Assembly (NCBI GenBank): GCA_000151295.1
Contig: GG745359.1
Coordinates: 631,839-667,629 of the forward strand
DNA: 35,791 nt
From: Allomyces macrogynus ATCC 38327
Lineage: Eukaryota > Blastocladiomycota > Blastocladiomycetes > Blastocladiales > Blastocladiaceae
Direction: 5' to 3'
Part shown: positions 10,471 to 23,400 of the stretch, in pieces
Layout: every line of letters begins with the position of its first letter
Numbering within the stretch: position 1 is the stretch's first letter
Program-made: the position numbers and the translations under genes
Notes under the pieces: model-generated
What the model was told of the DNA's origin: nothing
Database searches by the model: none
The model's input: only the letters and a program-made list of their open reading frames with translations

Positions 10471-13400
10471 ATGGCGACGTCAGACGCGATGGAGGACTTT
10501 GTTCTTGATAATTCTTCAAAGTCGCTCAAGATCACCATCATTTCGTTTGCCATGGACCATCACGCGCGCGACGCGCGCCAGTCCCTGCCGGACTTGCCGC
10601 AGTCCAATGTCGAGCCCACGAACGACGCGCCTGCCCCGCCAATGATGATCGCGGCCATGGTACCAGTCGTGCTCGTCGACGGCAACGGCCAACCTGCGAG
10701 CTCGTTCACGACGCCGCCAAGACCTGCACCAACCCACGCTGGACCAGTACCATGGAATACCGGCGCGCCGCATGACGGCACATCAAGAACTGGCCCAGAT
10801 CCGGTATTCCACGGCGACAGAGACAATAGAAACATGCCCGTCGTCGTTCTGCCCATCCCCGCCGTCGTTTTGCCCGTCCCCGCCGTTTCGGTTCGGTCCG
10901 TTGACGGATTCTCGCCGACGGTCGATCTTCCAGCAACATCGCCGCCACGCGCAGCCCGTGGTCCCGCTCTACCCCCGACGATTCGCGTCGGGAGCGCAGG
11001 GGACATCGGCGCACCCACACCCGGGCCAGCGCCACGGCCGTCCTCCACTACCGCAGCACGTAGTCCCGCCGACACCGCGTTCTGCAGCGACACGGTGCTA
11101 CCGCCCGTGACGACGGAATTTACCGTCCTGACCACGTCCGCGTCCACTGCATCGAATCTCGCTCCTTCACCATCCTCGCGTGCAGCAGCGACATACGGAT
11201 CGTCCACTGCTTTGGCCCCACCTCCACCCGCTGGCCTCTCGCTCGCGGCCACGCTCGAACACTACGTCGGCAACGTCTCGGCGCTCGCGCTCAACACGCG
11301 CGTCTCCAGCACGTCGCTCGCGTCATCGCGGCGCGCGGCGGCACCCGCACGACCGCGGCTCGTTTCCGGTGGAGCAGGAGGTGGGGACGATCTCGATGAC
11401 CAGGCCGAGGCCGGGCTCGCGTCGCCGCCGCTGACTCGGCCGGACGCGCCGCTGTTGCGGCACGATTCGCCGGCGCAAAAGGAAGTGCCGGCGACGTTGC
11501 AACGCACGCTCCAGTCGTATACGAGCAAGCGGGCGTACGCGGACCGGCATGGCGACCGAAAGATGGGGTGGCGGCAGTGGTGGCGGCATCGTGTGCGCAC
11601 ATTGAAGGCCGACCCGCGCGACCAGGCGTGGGGCTACTTTGATATGCTAATTCGGTTGATTGATTTTTGTACGTGCGCGGTCGCCTTGTGCTGGAACCGC
11701 TTGATCGCTCACTGGCGCACGCGTGTCATAGACTGTCTGATCAGTATCCCGACGCTGCTCGCGTTCCTGTGCGATTACAGCCTGAGCTACACGTTCCAGT
11801 TTATTGCCTTTGACGTCTTCTTTTCGTCGCTCTGGCCTTGCAACTACTGCGGCCGCGGTTCGACCGGTACGGCCAGCTCGTGACCGACCGCAAGGAGAAG
11901 ATTCGCGTCTTCTTGCAACGGCCGACCGCATGGCTCGAGGTTCGTGTCCCAAGACTCATTGTACTGTCGAGCGAGCTGGGAATGTGATGCTGACCTCTCA
12001 TCTGTGGCTCCAGATTGCCGGCGCGATTCCGGTTGACGTAGGTGCCTTGTCCTTCGAGAGCTGCACATCGATCGTCGTGCCCCGTCTGCTCACCGCGCGC
12101 CATGGGACCAGTAGTGGTGTGTCATCTTCTATGTCCTGGCCACGGACAGCGACATGTCGTGCCTGAAGCCGACCTACGTCTACTCGTCGCGGTTCTTTGA
12201 CCAGCCGCAGCCGGGCCTGACCCTGACGGGGGTCCGGTACGACTACCAGCGCAGGTTCGTGTCCCTACCTGCGACCGACTCTTGCCTCTCGCTCCTGCGG
12301 CTAACCTGCACCGTCGCCCGCGCAGCAATATCCCACCGGAACTGCTCTGGTACGGCATCCTGCGGTCCATCAAGATGATGCGCACGGCGCCAACCTTCCT
12401 GTGGGCCATGAACGCCAAGATTCCGCGGATTCCCGATACCATCTCGCGCCTGCTGAAAACGCTCGTCTTTTCGATCTTTTTGTCGCACGTCGACTCGTGC
12501 TGCTTTTGGGTCATGGAAACGACCATCACCTCGGAACAGCGGTGGATCACGGCGACGCGCGTGATTGTCGATGCCGATGGCAACTTGACGTCGTTTACCG
12601 AGCGGTACCTGCGCAATTTCTACGGATCGCAGCGCGCGCTGTATTTTATCCCGAGGGGCGTCTCGCAACTGCAGGAGATTGTGTTTCAGGCGATCGAGAT
12701 GTTGATTGCTGCGGGTATGCTCCCGAACGGCGCGGAGTCGCGGGTCATTTGCTCTTTCCTGACTTCTTCACCCGGAAGTCCTGTACGGCAGCATCTTCGG
12801 CAATCTCGCGTCGATTGTCCGGGCCCTCGACTCGCGCGCGGCGCTCGACAAGGCCGCCAAGCAACGCAACTTCAATAAGGAGTTTCTCGCGCACTACATG
12901 ATCGAGCACGGGTTCTCGCCGGCCCTGCAGCGCAAGATCCTCGATCACGAGGAGTTTGATTGGCAGCATAAGTAGGGCTCGATTTGGAGTCACTCTTTGG
13001 CGATTTGCCGCCGGCCTACCGGCAAGAGGTGGCAGCGCACTTGTACTACGAGTACGCTCGACGCGGCTCGCGCATGGGTTTGTGGCTGGGGCTGACGGTT
13101 GGTGTTCGGGGTATAGCTTGGTCTGCTCAGTCCCTATTTTCAAGAACACGTCGCGCGCGTTTCGGCTCGCGCTGTGCGAACGGTACGTTTGCTCGGTGCG
13201 AATTTGAAGTGTGCAAGTGGTGTGTGCTGAAGGCTGGACGCGTTGTGCAGGATCACGTCGATTCGATTGCCGCGCGGGTTTCTTGTGTGCAAGGCCGGCG
13301 ACCAGGCGAATGAGGCATTCATCATTTCGGCGGGCACCGTCGACGTGCTCACGCCCGACAAGTCGCAGGTGGTCGTGGAGCTCAAGACGGGCGCGTTCTT

Positions 13401-13977
13401 TGGCGAGATTGGTACGTGCTCGTGGCGCGATCGTGTCCTGCTGTTCGGTTCACTGACGACGGATGGGCTTGCAGGGCTCTTTGAAAAGACGACAAGGAAC
13501 GCGACGATCAAGACTACCGTGGAAACGACGCTGGTGCGCTGCATTTCGCGGGCCTCAGATGCGACCCAACTTGATCCCTCACACGCCAGTTTGTCTTTCC
13601 CACATCAGTGTGTTTTGCGAAAAGACTACTTCCACGCGGTCCTCGACAACTACCCCGACATCAGGGACCGACTCGGCAAGGAGATCGCCAAGCGCAAGCA
13701 GCAGCAGACGCAGGTGATTGCGCAGCGCAAGCGCGAGCAGCAGGCCGAGCAAGAGGAGCGCGAGCGCGTGCGGCAGCAGGACCATCTCCAGCTCAACGAT
13801 CTGAGGGAAGTCGAGGCGTCGTCGGCCACGAGCTTGGGGTCGAGTTTCCTGAGCCATTTGCGCGTGAAGAGGCCGTCGCTCCTCAGTGGGTCTGGGTCAG
13901 TCTCAGCGGGCGCACTGCCGGGAGTGGCGTCGGCGGCGGCGCGGAGCAAGTCGACAACGTTGATGCCGCTGTCGTGA
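10471..13977 (+). CDS. Cyclic-nucleotide-gated (CNG/HCN superfamily) cation channel
   Basis: The order of parts is that of a CNG channel. A long disordered N-terminus (10471 to about 11550) is followed by S1-S3 (about 11630-12050, with IAGAIPVDVGAL matching the S3 PVD motif), an S4-like LLWYGILRSIKMMR segment (about 12345), S5 (LLKTLVFSIFLSHV, about 12450), a pore helix and filter (about 12640-12730), S6 plus C-linker (GSIFGNLASIVRAL to about 13050), a cNMP-binding domain (LPRGFLVCKAGD, then FFGEIGLFEKTTRNAT as phosphate cassette), and a charged Gln/Arg/Glu coiled coil (13680-13790). Introns: 11940-12013, 12255-12325, one ending at 13130 (donor 13052 or 13078), 13183-13250, 13412-13474 and 13534-13608. 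Single-base shifts are needed near 11822, 12115, 12716, 12775 and 12973. Blastocladiella couples a rhodopsin-guanylyl cyclase to a K+-selective CNG channel for zoospore phototaxis; this is a candidate homologue. ATG 10471 has a good context (AACATGG). Confidence 0.82.
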
Positions 13978-14158
13978 TGGTGGGACCGGACTTGTGGACT
14001 GCGGGAGGGAAGCAAATGGACGGGTGTTGATGCACTTTTCGCAACAGTCTAGCACCGATCGAGGAGGAACAGAATAGATATATTTACACTGGAGAGAAGA
14101 CGGCAAAATTCCGCGTTCTTTGTAAATGTGCGAACGGCACAACAACCGAACGACAAAA

Positions 14159-17100
14159 CTACGCGTCCTTGGCCAGGGCGCGAATGGCCTGATCGAGAGA
14201 CATGGTCAGGTACGTGTGCACGAGCTCCGGGACCACGTCCTTCTTCACGAGCCAGTCGAGCGGCGGCGTCGCCTCACCCATCATCTTGAGCCGCGGCGCG
14301 AGCACGGGCGGCTCCACAGGCACCAGCACCCACTTCGTTGCAGCCTCGTCCGCAGCCTCGTCGGCCGCCGGCACGACAGCCGTCTTGGCAATCTGCAGCG
14401 TGCGCATCGTGCGGGTAACTTCGCTGTCGTAGAGCGTGATCATGTCGGTCAGGTTACGGTACAGGATCATGTTGAGAGCAAGGTCCACCATGCCGTCAAA
14501 CGCCGTCACAAACGTGTGCCGCACGGTGCGGTGCGTCGACGACGCCGCTGTGGTCATGGTCAGATCCGCCGCAGGCACCGACGCGATCAGCTTGGCGATG
14601 CGCTGGTTGCGCGCGAGCTGCAGGAGATGTGCGGTCGGTGCTGTCGTGGCCGATGCGTTCTTGTTTGTATCGCCTGTGCTTGGTTTGGACGAGGGCACCG
14701 TCTGTTGCAGCTTGGCGCTGTTGAGGTGCGCCTTTAGTACGCGGTCGGTCGGGTCGCCTGGCGCGACCGTCAGGTGAATCACGAGCTTCTCGAGCAGCGC
14801 CGTAATGTGTTCCTGGTCCTCGAGTGAATCGCTGAAGACGTGCAAGCCCAGACTGCCGAGGAGAATCGTGAATGACCCGGACACGCGCGAGTCAAGTTCC
14901 TCTGGAACTGGCCGTGCCAAGGAACCGTTGCTCGCGTTCGCGCTCAGCTCGCCGGTCTTGATCCCACCCGCATCAGTGCCGTTACCGCCGCGAATCGGCC
15001 GAGACCCAATCACGTCCTTGATCCGGTGGACAATATTGAGCACCGACGGCGCCGTCCTTGACGACGTCAGGACTGTGATCCCGCTCATGCGCATATCCAC
15101 ATTCGCATTCGCTGGCTCCATGACGACGAGTACGCCGAGTGTGTCGAGCTCGAGCACCAGCACCACGTCCGTCTGATACTTGAGCCGCACCTGGAACAGG
15201 TCGAACCCGGCATGGATCACGGTCCGGTCCGGGAGCAGGTGCGCGGTCGCGTGCAAGTGGTCGAGCTTGGCATCCCCCTGGACGCGACCCGTGAGCGCCA
15301 AATGCAAGTCGCCGACAGCATGTAGCGTTTGCTTTTCGGCATGGAAAAACAGGTCCTTGGATGCGGCCACGGCTTTGCCAATTGACTGGCCCATGTTGAC
15401 CGACACTTCGAATGAGCGCACAACCACGACCGACAGCGGGAACTCGGGCGCTTGTGTTCCTGCGACACTCGGCCGGATAGACGGCGACCGCCGCCCGCTT
15501 GCCTGCGACGATGTGACAACGCCGTTGGATGCCGCGGGACGCACGCTTTCGGTCCACTCGTCGACCCATGCGAGCAGCTCCATGGTGTGCCGCAAAACCA
15601 GCGACAGCTGGACCGACGGCACGTCGCCCTTGATTCCTTCAGCGTCGCGCGTGAGCAGGGCGTCCGTGATCGAGATGTGCGTACAATCCTCGACCGCGAA
15701 AGGGTGGTGCACCGAAAATGACAGGAGCGGCACGTGCACGGTCCATTTGTTTTGGTGGAAGTGCGCCGTGCCGGACGTGCGGAACCGGCCGAGGCACTTG
15801 GACCGCTTGCCCTTGAGGTCGATCTCGGTCGGGTCGAGCACAACCAGTACTTGGAACGGGAGCGGTGGGGCTGCTGCGGCTACTGCGGGTGGAGGGGCCG
15901 AAGCTGACGTCGTCACATCGTGGGCTGGATCAAGATCCCGCTCAGCCGGCGCCATAAATGGCGACGCGAGCAGCGAGTGAATGAGTCCAACGAGTGACGG
16001 GTGAAGGACCGTCTTGGTGGCCGCGACGTAGATCCACAGCAGGTCGCCGTTATGCAGAGCACGGACCGCTGGCAGCTGCACGTTCGAGTCAATGACGAGT
16101 CCCTTGCCGCTCTCAATCTGCACGTCGAGGTTCGGAAACTTGACCGCGGTCGATGGTTCCAACTCAGCATGCCCAGGACGCGGCGTCGGTGCCGTCGAAT
16201 CCGTGCCCGCTGGAGCGTCCGTTTTGGTCGATTTGGTACCGCTGTTGTAGGCCTCGACAACGCGCTGCGCCGACACAAAAAAGTTGCGCACCTCGTCGAC
16301 GAGTTTCGTGATGCTGAGCGCGAGCTGGTCCTGGATCGTGATCTGGTACGGCGCGACCTGCACCGACCACACATCGGCGCCGATATTGACGGCCCACTGC
16401 GGGAACAGGAGCCGCGAGTCGCCGAGCATGTAGAGAATGTCGTGCAAGACGGCTTGGTACGCTTGGTGGTCGCGAACGAGGTGCAGCGACCGCAGAGAGA
16501 CTTCGGCCGAATGCTGTGCGTCGAGCATCAGCAGGCACGATACAGACGAGACAGCGATCTCCCACCGGGTCATGGGCGCGGCTGGTGATGTTGCGTCCCA
16601 CTGCATGTCAAGCGATTCGATGACGCGCTGCGTCGTGGCTCCGAGCCGCTGAATTTCCTGCTCCTTGGCCGCACGACGTGCCTTGGCCTCGGCCATAATG
16701 AACGCGGCTACCTCGAGCATCTGCTGGACAGCCCGCGGCTGCACGAGCATGTTGAGCCGGCGCACCACGACCGACAGGATCGATGACGACGTGACTGATC
16801 CGGCGAGCTGGATCTGTGAGAGCACGGCATTGGATGGCGACAGAAACGCCAGCGCCATGTGGCTCGAGTCAAAACTCCACCCGTCGCCAAATTTGGCGCC
16901 CGTGACCTTGTTCGACTCGACTCGGAGCGAGCCCTTTTCGGTCAACAGTAACAGCGCAATCCCTTCGAGCAGGACGTCCACTTGGCCCGCAGTCGCCGTC
17001 GAGGACGACGGGTGTGCAGAGGCCGCAGTGGGTCCAGTTTTGGACGTTGGCGACGGATTCCTTGACGAAAAATTGAGCCGCGGGGAGAGGAAGACGAGTA

Positions 17101-20100
17101 GCTCGAGCACGTCGTTGATTTCGCGCGACAGGAGCCACAACGACGTTTCAATGGGCTGCACCGTCGACGAGCGAATTACGCCCTCGAGCACGCCGACAAT
17201 GACTGTCGTCTTATTCTTGGCCATGGCAAGTCGCAGCGTCGGGAGCGGGATCATCGTCACTTCCTTGCCGACCGGCGTGAACCCAATCGCAAATCGCGAA
17301 ATATCGACACTCCACCCATCATTCAGCGATACGAGCACGCTCAGCTCGCTGTGCACCGATAGCGACGGCAGAATCCCGAGCGACAGGCGCACATTGGCCA
17401 CTGCCACGTCGAGCGCGAGCGGCGTCGAGCTAAACGAGAGGAGCGACGCGGCCTTGGTCTTGGACGTGCTTGTCGTGGGCGACGGAGTCGGTGACGCGGG
17501 TCGCGGTACGGGGAGCTGCGACTTCCACTCTTCAAAGAAGGCGTAGAGCTGCAAAATGTTCTGCGGCAGCTCGAACTGGATCGAGTGCACCTGCACGAGA
17601 TGCTTCTTGGCCGACACGCCCGAAAGCTGGTGTAGCGACATTTCGAGCAGCGGATTGGCCGCGATCATGCGCACGTTGACAGCATCGACCGACCACCCAA
17701 TCGACGTGTGGTCCTCTTTGCGGCCCGACGACATGGACGAGGGCACCGTACCCGGGCCCGACGCGAGTACGGGCGAGTCGAGAAGCGACACGGTCGTGCC
17801 AGTCAGCTCAACCGTGGCGCGAACTTGGTGCGTGAGCCCGACGACCTCGATGGTGCCGATTGACATGACAACGTGCCGCTCCTTTTTCGGGGTCACAGCC
17901 GAGGGGCGCGGGAGCGAAGCGACCTTGGGCTCGGGGATCGTGTTGGCGGCCTTGGATTGCGCCTCGATGAGTGACTGGACCAGCGTAATGATACTGGGCT
18001 TGGCGAGCGCGTGCACGTCATCGACGTTGATGAAAATCTGGTCGAGCCCATGAGCGACAAGCGAAATGCCTGTGATTCGCAACACATTGTCCTCGATCGT
18101 GAGCGTCGACGCGTCGAGCTTGGCCGACAAAAACACGTCGTCCTTGGACCACAGCGCTCGGTGTTTTGCCACAGGCTTGCTCCAGACGAATTCAAACGCC
18201 ATGGGCCCTTGGTGGTCCGAGACGCGCCACGAGCTCTGCAACGACGGTAAACCCACGGCCGTGATCGGCGGCAAGTCCTGCCGCGCCAGAAGCTCGTCGG
18301 CGTCGTGAAGCGCGCCTGGATTACTGAGATGGTTGCGGATCACGCACAGGAACCGCCACGTGCTCGACTGCTGGTGTGGGCGCGCGCCGAGTCGCCACAT
18401 GTTCGACGGCTGTGTCAAAAACACAGGTTCGACAGGCGCCGCTGGAATCAGCGTGAGCAGCGACAGCAACGACTCGACGCCCTTGGGCGCGGGGAACTCT
18501 GGCGGTTGCCATTTCGTCGCGGCTTCCATGACCACGTCCGGGTTCGCGACCTGCACGTCCAAACTCGCCCAATCAAACCGCACGCGGTCGCCGCCGTCGC
18601 AAATCGCGTTGCTAATGTCGAGCGAGAGCACAGGCTCGCCATCCTTGGGCGTTGCGCCAGCGGCAGGAATTGGAGGCAGGACAATCGAGTGCACGGTCAG
18701 ATTAGACAGCTTAAGCTGGACCCATTCCGGGCCGAGCGCGCCCTGGAACGTGCAGAGCGTCGCCGTTGTCTGCAGCACCTGCTGCGCATTCGTCTCCTGC
18801 AGCAGTGTGCACGTCAAGTCCCGAATCGCGCACCCGACCGTGAGGTGGTTCGATTCGCGCGGGATCGTGTTGGTGGCCACGGCAAACTGGCTCGCTGCTT
18901 CCAAGTACGCCAAATACAGCTCGTCAAACAGCGCGTCGACGGTCTGGGTGCGTCCGAGGAACGCCGGAATCCCTTCGAGTGATGTCGGGCACACCTGCAC
19001 GGACACCGTGTCCTTGAAGTCGAGAAATACGGTCGTCGACCCGTCCGAGAGCAGCGACACAAGCAGGTTCAGGAGCGGCGAGTCGCGCTGCGCCGACGGC
19101 AAGGGCGGATCCGGCTCTCCGTGATCGCGGTGGAAGGTGTTCAGGTAATTGCGGCACGGGATCGGATTGGCCGCGAGCATGGGCGTGCCGAACCGCTGGA
19201 TCGGGAACGCGAGCTGGCTCGAGTCATGTGTCGATGACCGTAAGCGCGCCTCGGCATCGAGCGCTGTCGCAAACGAGTGGATCGATGTGGACGATGAGAT
19301 TTCGGGTGGCGACGGCGGCCACGGCGTCAATGCCTCGTCGGGCTCCACGTCCTCGATGGGGCTCAGGGCGGCTTGGCGTGGCGGCGTTTCGCGGTCGTTG
19401 AACACAGCTGCGCCGACGGGCTCCTCCTCTGGCCCACCGGCGGTATCGGCAGGAACCGAATCGTTGATCCCCGACTCGGGCGGTGGAGCCGCTTGCCCGC
19501 TGAGGTTGTAGTTGGAGTACGAGAACGGCATTCCCGGCGCGGTGCCCGTCGCCGTCCCAAACGCCGCTACCATGGGCGGCGAGTACCATGCGCTCTCCAC
19601 GTCGGGCACGACACCAAACAGATTGCTGAGCCGGCCCGTGGGTGCATCGTGCCGGAGAACGTGCAGGATGCGCTCCTGGTAACTCGGCGAGTGCTGGTCG
19701 GGCCGCGTGCGCAAGTGCAGGACGAGATGTTGCGCGAGAAAATGCGCGAGCTCGACCGAATCGTCGCCTGTTGCAAGCACGTGCGCAATCTTGATGGTCG
19801 CGAGCGACACGAGCGTCATGTCGTCCTGGCCCAGATCCTCGTTGCCGACATAGACTTGGCCGAGCACGACCTTGATGAAGTGGCCGCCCTGGCCAAGCAC
19901 TTCGAGGTCAACCGTCGGCACCTCGAGCGAGAGTTGCGCAAACGAGCTCGGTTTCGGCTCGGGCGGTCGGATCATGTTATCCAAGTCCTTGAAGTGCGCG
20001 ATAAACGCGTCGGCGCACCGCACGAGACCGTGCACGGACGACATATTGACCGCGCCCGAAATGGGCCCAAGCTTGGCGCGCCAGCTGACGGCGTACTCGG

Positions 20101-23100
20101 GGTTCAGCGGCGGCAGACCAAACAAACGGTGGCCGTGCACCGATACAGACGCAATCGTGACATGATCCTGCTCTGCGCGACCCTGCCAGACCATAGGCCA
20201 CGAATCAAACTGCAGGTCCTGGTAGTGTGGCGTGATGCGCGTATCAATCGTGGCCTCCTCGGTGCGGATCGACGTGTGCGGGCCCGCGCCAAACAGCGAC
20301 TCGGGCAAGACGAGTCGAATGTCCTTGAGAATCGCCGTGATCATCGTGTCCTGCGGCGACGACGGAATCGTCGGGTCATCCTGCAAGTGTCGGCCCTCGG
20401 TCTTGTACTCTTCGAGCGTCATGAACGACGGGTAGAGGCCGACGTAGTTGTCAATCAGAATGATCAAGTACCGCACCAGGAACCCGGTTGCCGTGATGGT
20501 GCCGCCATTGACGAGCACGTCGAGCTCGAGCACGTCGGGCGACTCTTCCGTGGCCTCGACGGCGTGGTACAGGTAGCTGCCGCCAATCGAAATGTGGTTC
20601 GAGGAAATGGCGTCGAGCGCTTCGCTTGGCAGGAATTGACCAAACGTTGAGCATTTTGCAAACGAAAACCGGCCAAGCGCGCCCATGAGGCCGACGTTGA
20701 ACTCGACAATCGAAAACTTGGGCAGATACTCTAAGAACGACAGCGTCACGCCCGCGTCGAGGGCGTCGGTGCTGATCGTGAAGAAATCTACAGACTTCAA
20801 GCATGAGCACAGTGACGCAAACCAAGATGAATGGACGCAACGCACTGTTTTCGTCGAGGTCGTTGGGCACGTCAATCACGTTGAACTCGTTGATGCACAG
20901 CTGCAGCTCGACCGACTTAAACGCGAGCTTGATCTGGTAAATGATCGGAACAAACAGCGCCAAAGGACTTGCCGGCAACGGCATGCGCGTATCGACCGTG
21001 CCCCAGTCGGCAACCAGGTCCTGGAACAGCGTAATGTGGTCGCGCAGGATGAACAGCGTCGGCGACGCGGCTGTAATCCCAATATCCCATGTACGGCTCG
21101 AGTTCCACTGCAGCGGCGCGGGCATGGAGACCGAAACCTGGCCGATTCAAAAAAGAAGCCATGAGTTGCAGGGCTTCGCTTTTCGAAATCGCAAAGTCGA
21201 CCACGCACGTTCAGGGCCGGCGCCAAGAGCAGCTCGGCGTAGTTGACGCTCGACGTGGCCGTGACCGACTCGAGCTCCGCCTGCACCGTCGTCGTGTACC
21301 CGTTGGGCCCAACGATCATGGGCACATTGACAGTGGCCGACGCGCCCGCGACCCGGATATCGAGCCACCCATACGGCCGGGTAGTGGTCCCTCCCATGGC
21401 CTCGTCCTCGTCGGCCGTAAAATTCGCGTCCTTGGACGGCTCGCGAGTGGGCACGCGCCACAGCGTCTCGCCCTCGAACCGGATCTGGAACTTGAGCGCC
21501 GGGTGGACGCGCAAGTCGCCTGGCGAGAGACGGTCGGTCGGCGAGTTATCACGGTGGGCGTACGGGAAGAAGAACGACTGGAGGAATGCGCTACCAGGCC
21601 AAACAACAGTCGTGAGACTTGTGCTATCGTCGCCAATGTGCGCGATTAAAAGAGAGTTCGGAAACAAACCGTTGCCGGTCGGCCCACGGGCCGTAGTGAA
21701 TGGTCGCCGAGTAAAATACCAAGTCCACCCCCCACTCCGGATCGAGGTCACCGTTGCCAATGTCCACAGAGTCGGGTGCGAGGGTCCTGGTCGGTTCCGA
21801 CTCTGGGCATATGCCTACCGGAAGACTGAGAGTCAGCAGCGTGATCACACTTGAATTGGCGGGAACCATCAGCAGAGAACCAACCTGCCGTGTCCACATA
21901 GTAGGAGAGCGTCAGCGACGAGAACTCCACTATCTTGTCGTGTCGCGCATACTCCTTTGCCTCGCCCGGCCCTTCGTCCTGGTTGATTTGGTACCGGTTC
22001 AGACCGTGCCACTCTGGCGGCGGTACCCGCACAGCTGAGCGAGCAAACCAGTGTGCGACTTTTTCGCGCAGCTGCTTGAAAATGGGTGGCCGAGCAATCC
22101 GGTTTCTATACAATCCATCAATGAACGATAATATTGAGTCCCATCCAAAACCAACGAGCAAGCACAAAGTGAACGAGTCATACAAGTGCGACTGGCTCTG
22201 GAACGTGTTGACCTGTGTCGAGACTAACGGCGGGTTGTAGTCGACGTTCATGCGCATCTGCATTTGGCCCTTGTAGAACGCCACGTTCAGGACCGTCTTG
22301 TACGGGTCGAGGTTCGATCGGGACTGGCGCAAGAGGGGAGCGACGACCGGCTATGGTCAAGAACTGGAAATCGACAGCAACGGGGGATTAGCGAGACGCA
22401 AAGTACCGGCACGACCGCGAACGACCCGACGGCGCGCTTCCAGTCGACGACGACGATCGTCGGCAGCTCCGGGTTGCCGAGAATGATGGATCCCTTGCCG
22501 CACTGAATCTCGACAGGCAGAATGCGCCGGAACCACGAGTCGTCACTGGTCGCGGCGGAACGAGCAGCGGATGGCTCTATGAGTGGTTGGGAGGGGCGTC
22601 AGTCAAAAACACGCGACAGATTCGCGCAACCAAAGGTTGAGCACGCGCACCGTTGAGCGGGTCCTGCGACGACGACATCATATTCACGCTCTCGGTGCTG
22701 ACGGCCGAGATGGGCCGCCCGGGCGCCTGGCTGCGCTGCAGCTGCTCCTCAATGTAGTCGAAAGCCGGCAACCGGTTGTACATGATCCACTCAATGCCCT
22801 TGACACGAATGCCGATGCGACACATTTTGCCCGACTGGTCCATCCACGGCACTTGCCCAGCGCCATGGCCCTCCGCGCCGTCGGACGGCTTGTCGGACGG
22901 CGCGCGCTGGTTCTTGGCGATATCGGCCTCGTCGATAATGTGGAACTTCCAGTACCGGAACGTGATGTGGCCCTGCAGGATCGCAATTGTCTGGTTCTCG
23001 CCATGGTACCGCAGATTGCGGAACGAGATGCGGCCACCGAGAATGGCGAGCTTGATGGACTCTGAGGCAATGGCGGAGCGCGCGCACACACGGCCGAGGG

Positions 23101-23352
23101 TCAGCGATCGGGTCCGGCAGTTTGGGATTCGCGAGGAGATTACGGTGCGGACGCACCGACTTCAATGTGCGCCTTGTACTTGCGCCACGTCCAGTAGGAC
23201 ACGACGCGGCTGAGCAGGTAGGCGAGCACGCGGTTGAAGTAGAACGAGAAAAACAGGAACACGATGACGACCACAAGGCAATAGACAAAAAACGTCCAGA
23301 TGCGGTAGTCGGTGATACCGACCGCGGCACTGGCCTCGGTCGAGGCACCCAT
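14159..23352 (-). CDS. CSF1: Csf1/BLTP1 bridge-like lipid transfer protein (Tweek/KIAA1109 family)
   Basis: This giant protein forms a hydrophobic channel carrying lipids between the ER and other membranes. Nine exons (23352-23157, 23061-22651, 22576-22407, 22323-22184, 22105-21885, 21814-21670, 21590-21209, 21137-20846, 20787-14159) sum to 8586 nt, or 2861 residues with no shift; yeast Csf1 has 2958. The N-terminus has one membrane anchor (TFFVYCLVVVIVFLFFSFYF) followed by NRVLAYLLSRVVSYWTWRKY, then repeating-beta-groove features typical of Csf1: GGRISFRNLRYHGENQTIAI, FRYWKF, YNPPLVSTQ, and EWGVDLVFYSATIHYGPWADRQR with FFFPYAHRD. DVPNDLDENNFF is restored across the last intron. An in-frame ATG at 23400 would add 16 residues; 23352 was chosen because it places the anchor near the start. 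All eight introns lie in the first 2.6 kb, and the last exon is 6.6 kb. It converges with the channel gene, with stops 182 bp apart. Confidence 0.93.
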
Positions 23353-23400
23353 GGATAGGAGAACGACGCGCGCAGCGAGGCCGTCATCGACCCCGCCCAT

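Noticed and set aside
13534..13608. Reading straight through this segment in the channel gene
   Set aside because: The frame is open, but the insert would split the cNMP-binding domain. GTGCGC...CATCAG fits an intron and its removal gives TTLCVLRKDYF, as expected for the domain.
19373..20650. A 425-residue open frame on the plus strand
   Set aside because: It lies antisense inside the single long Csf1 exon, is Arg/Val/His-rich without motifs, and is explained by high GC on the opposite strand of a real gene.
14159..23352. Csf1 as several separate genes
   Set aside because: Eight GT-AG introns with phase-consistent joins give one continuous Csf1-like protein, so the smaller frames are exons of one gene.
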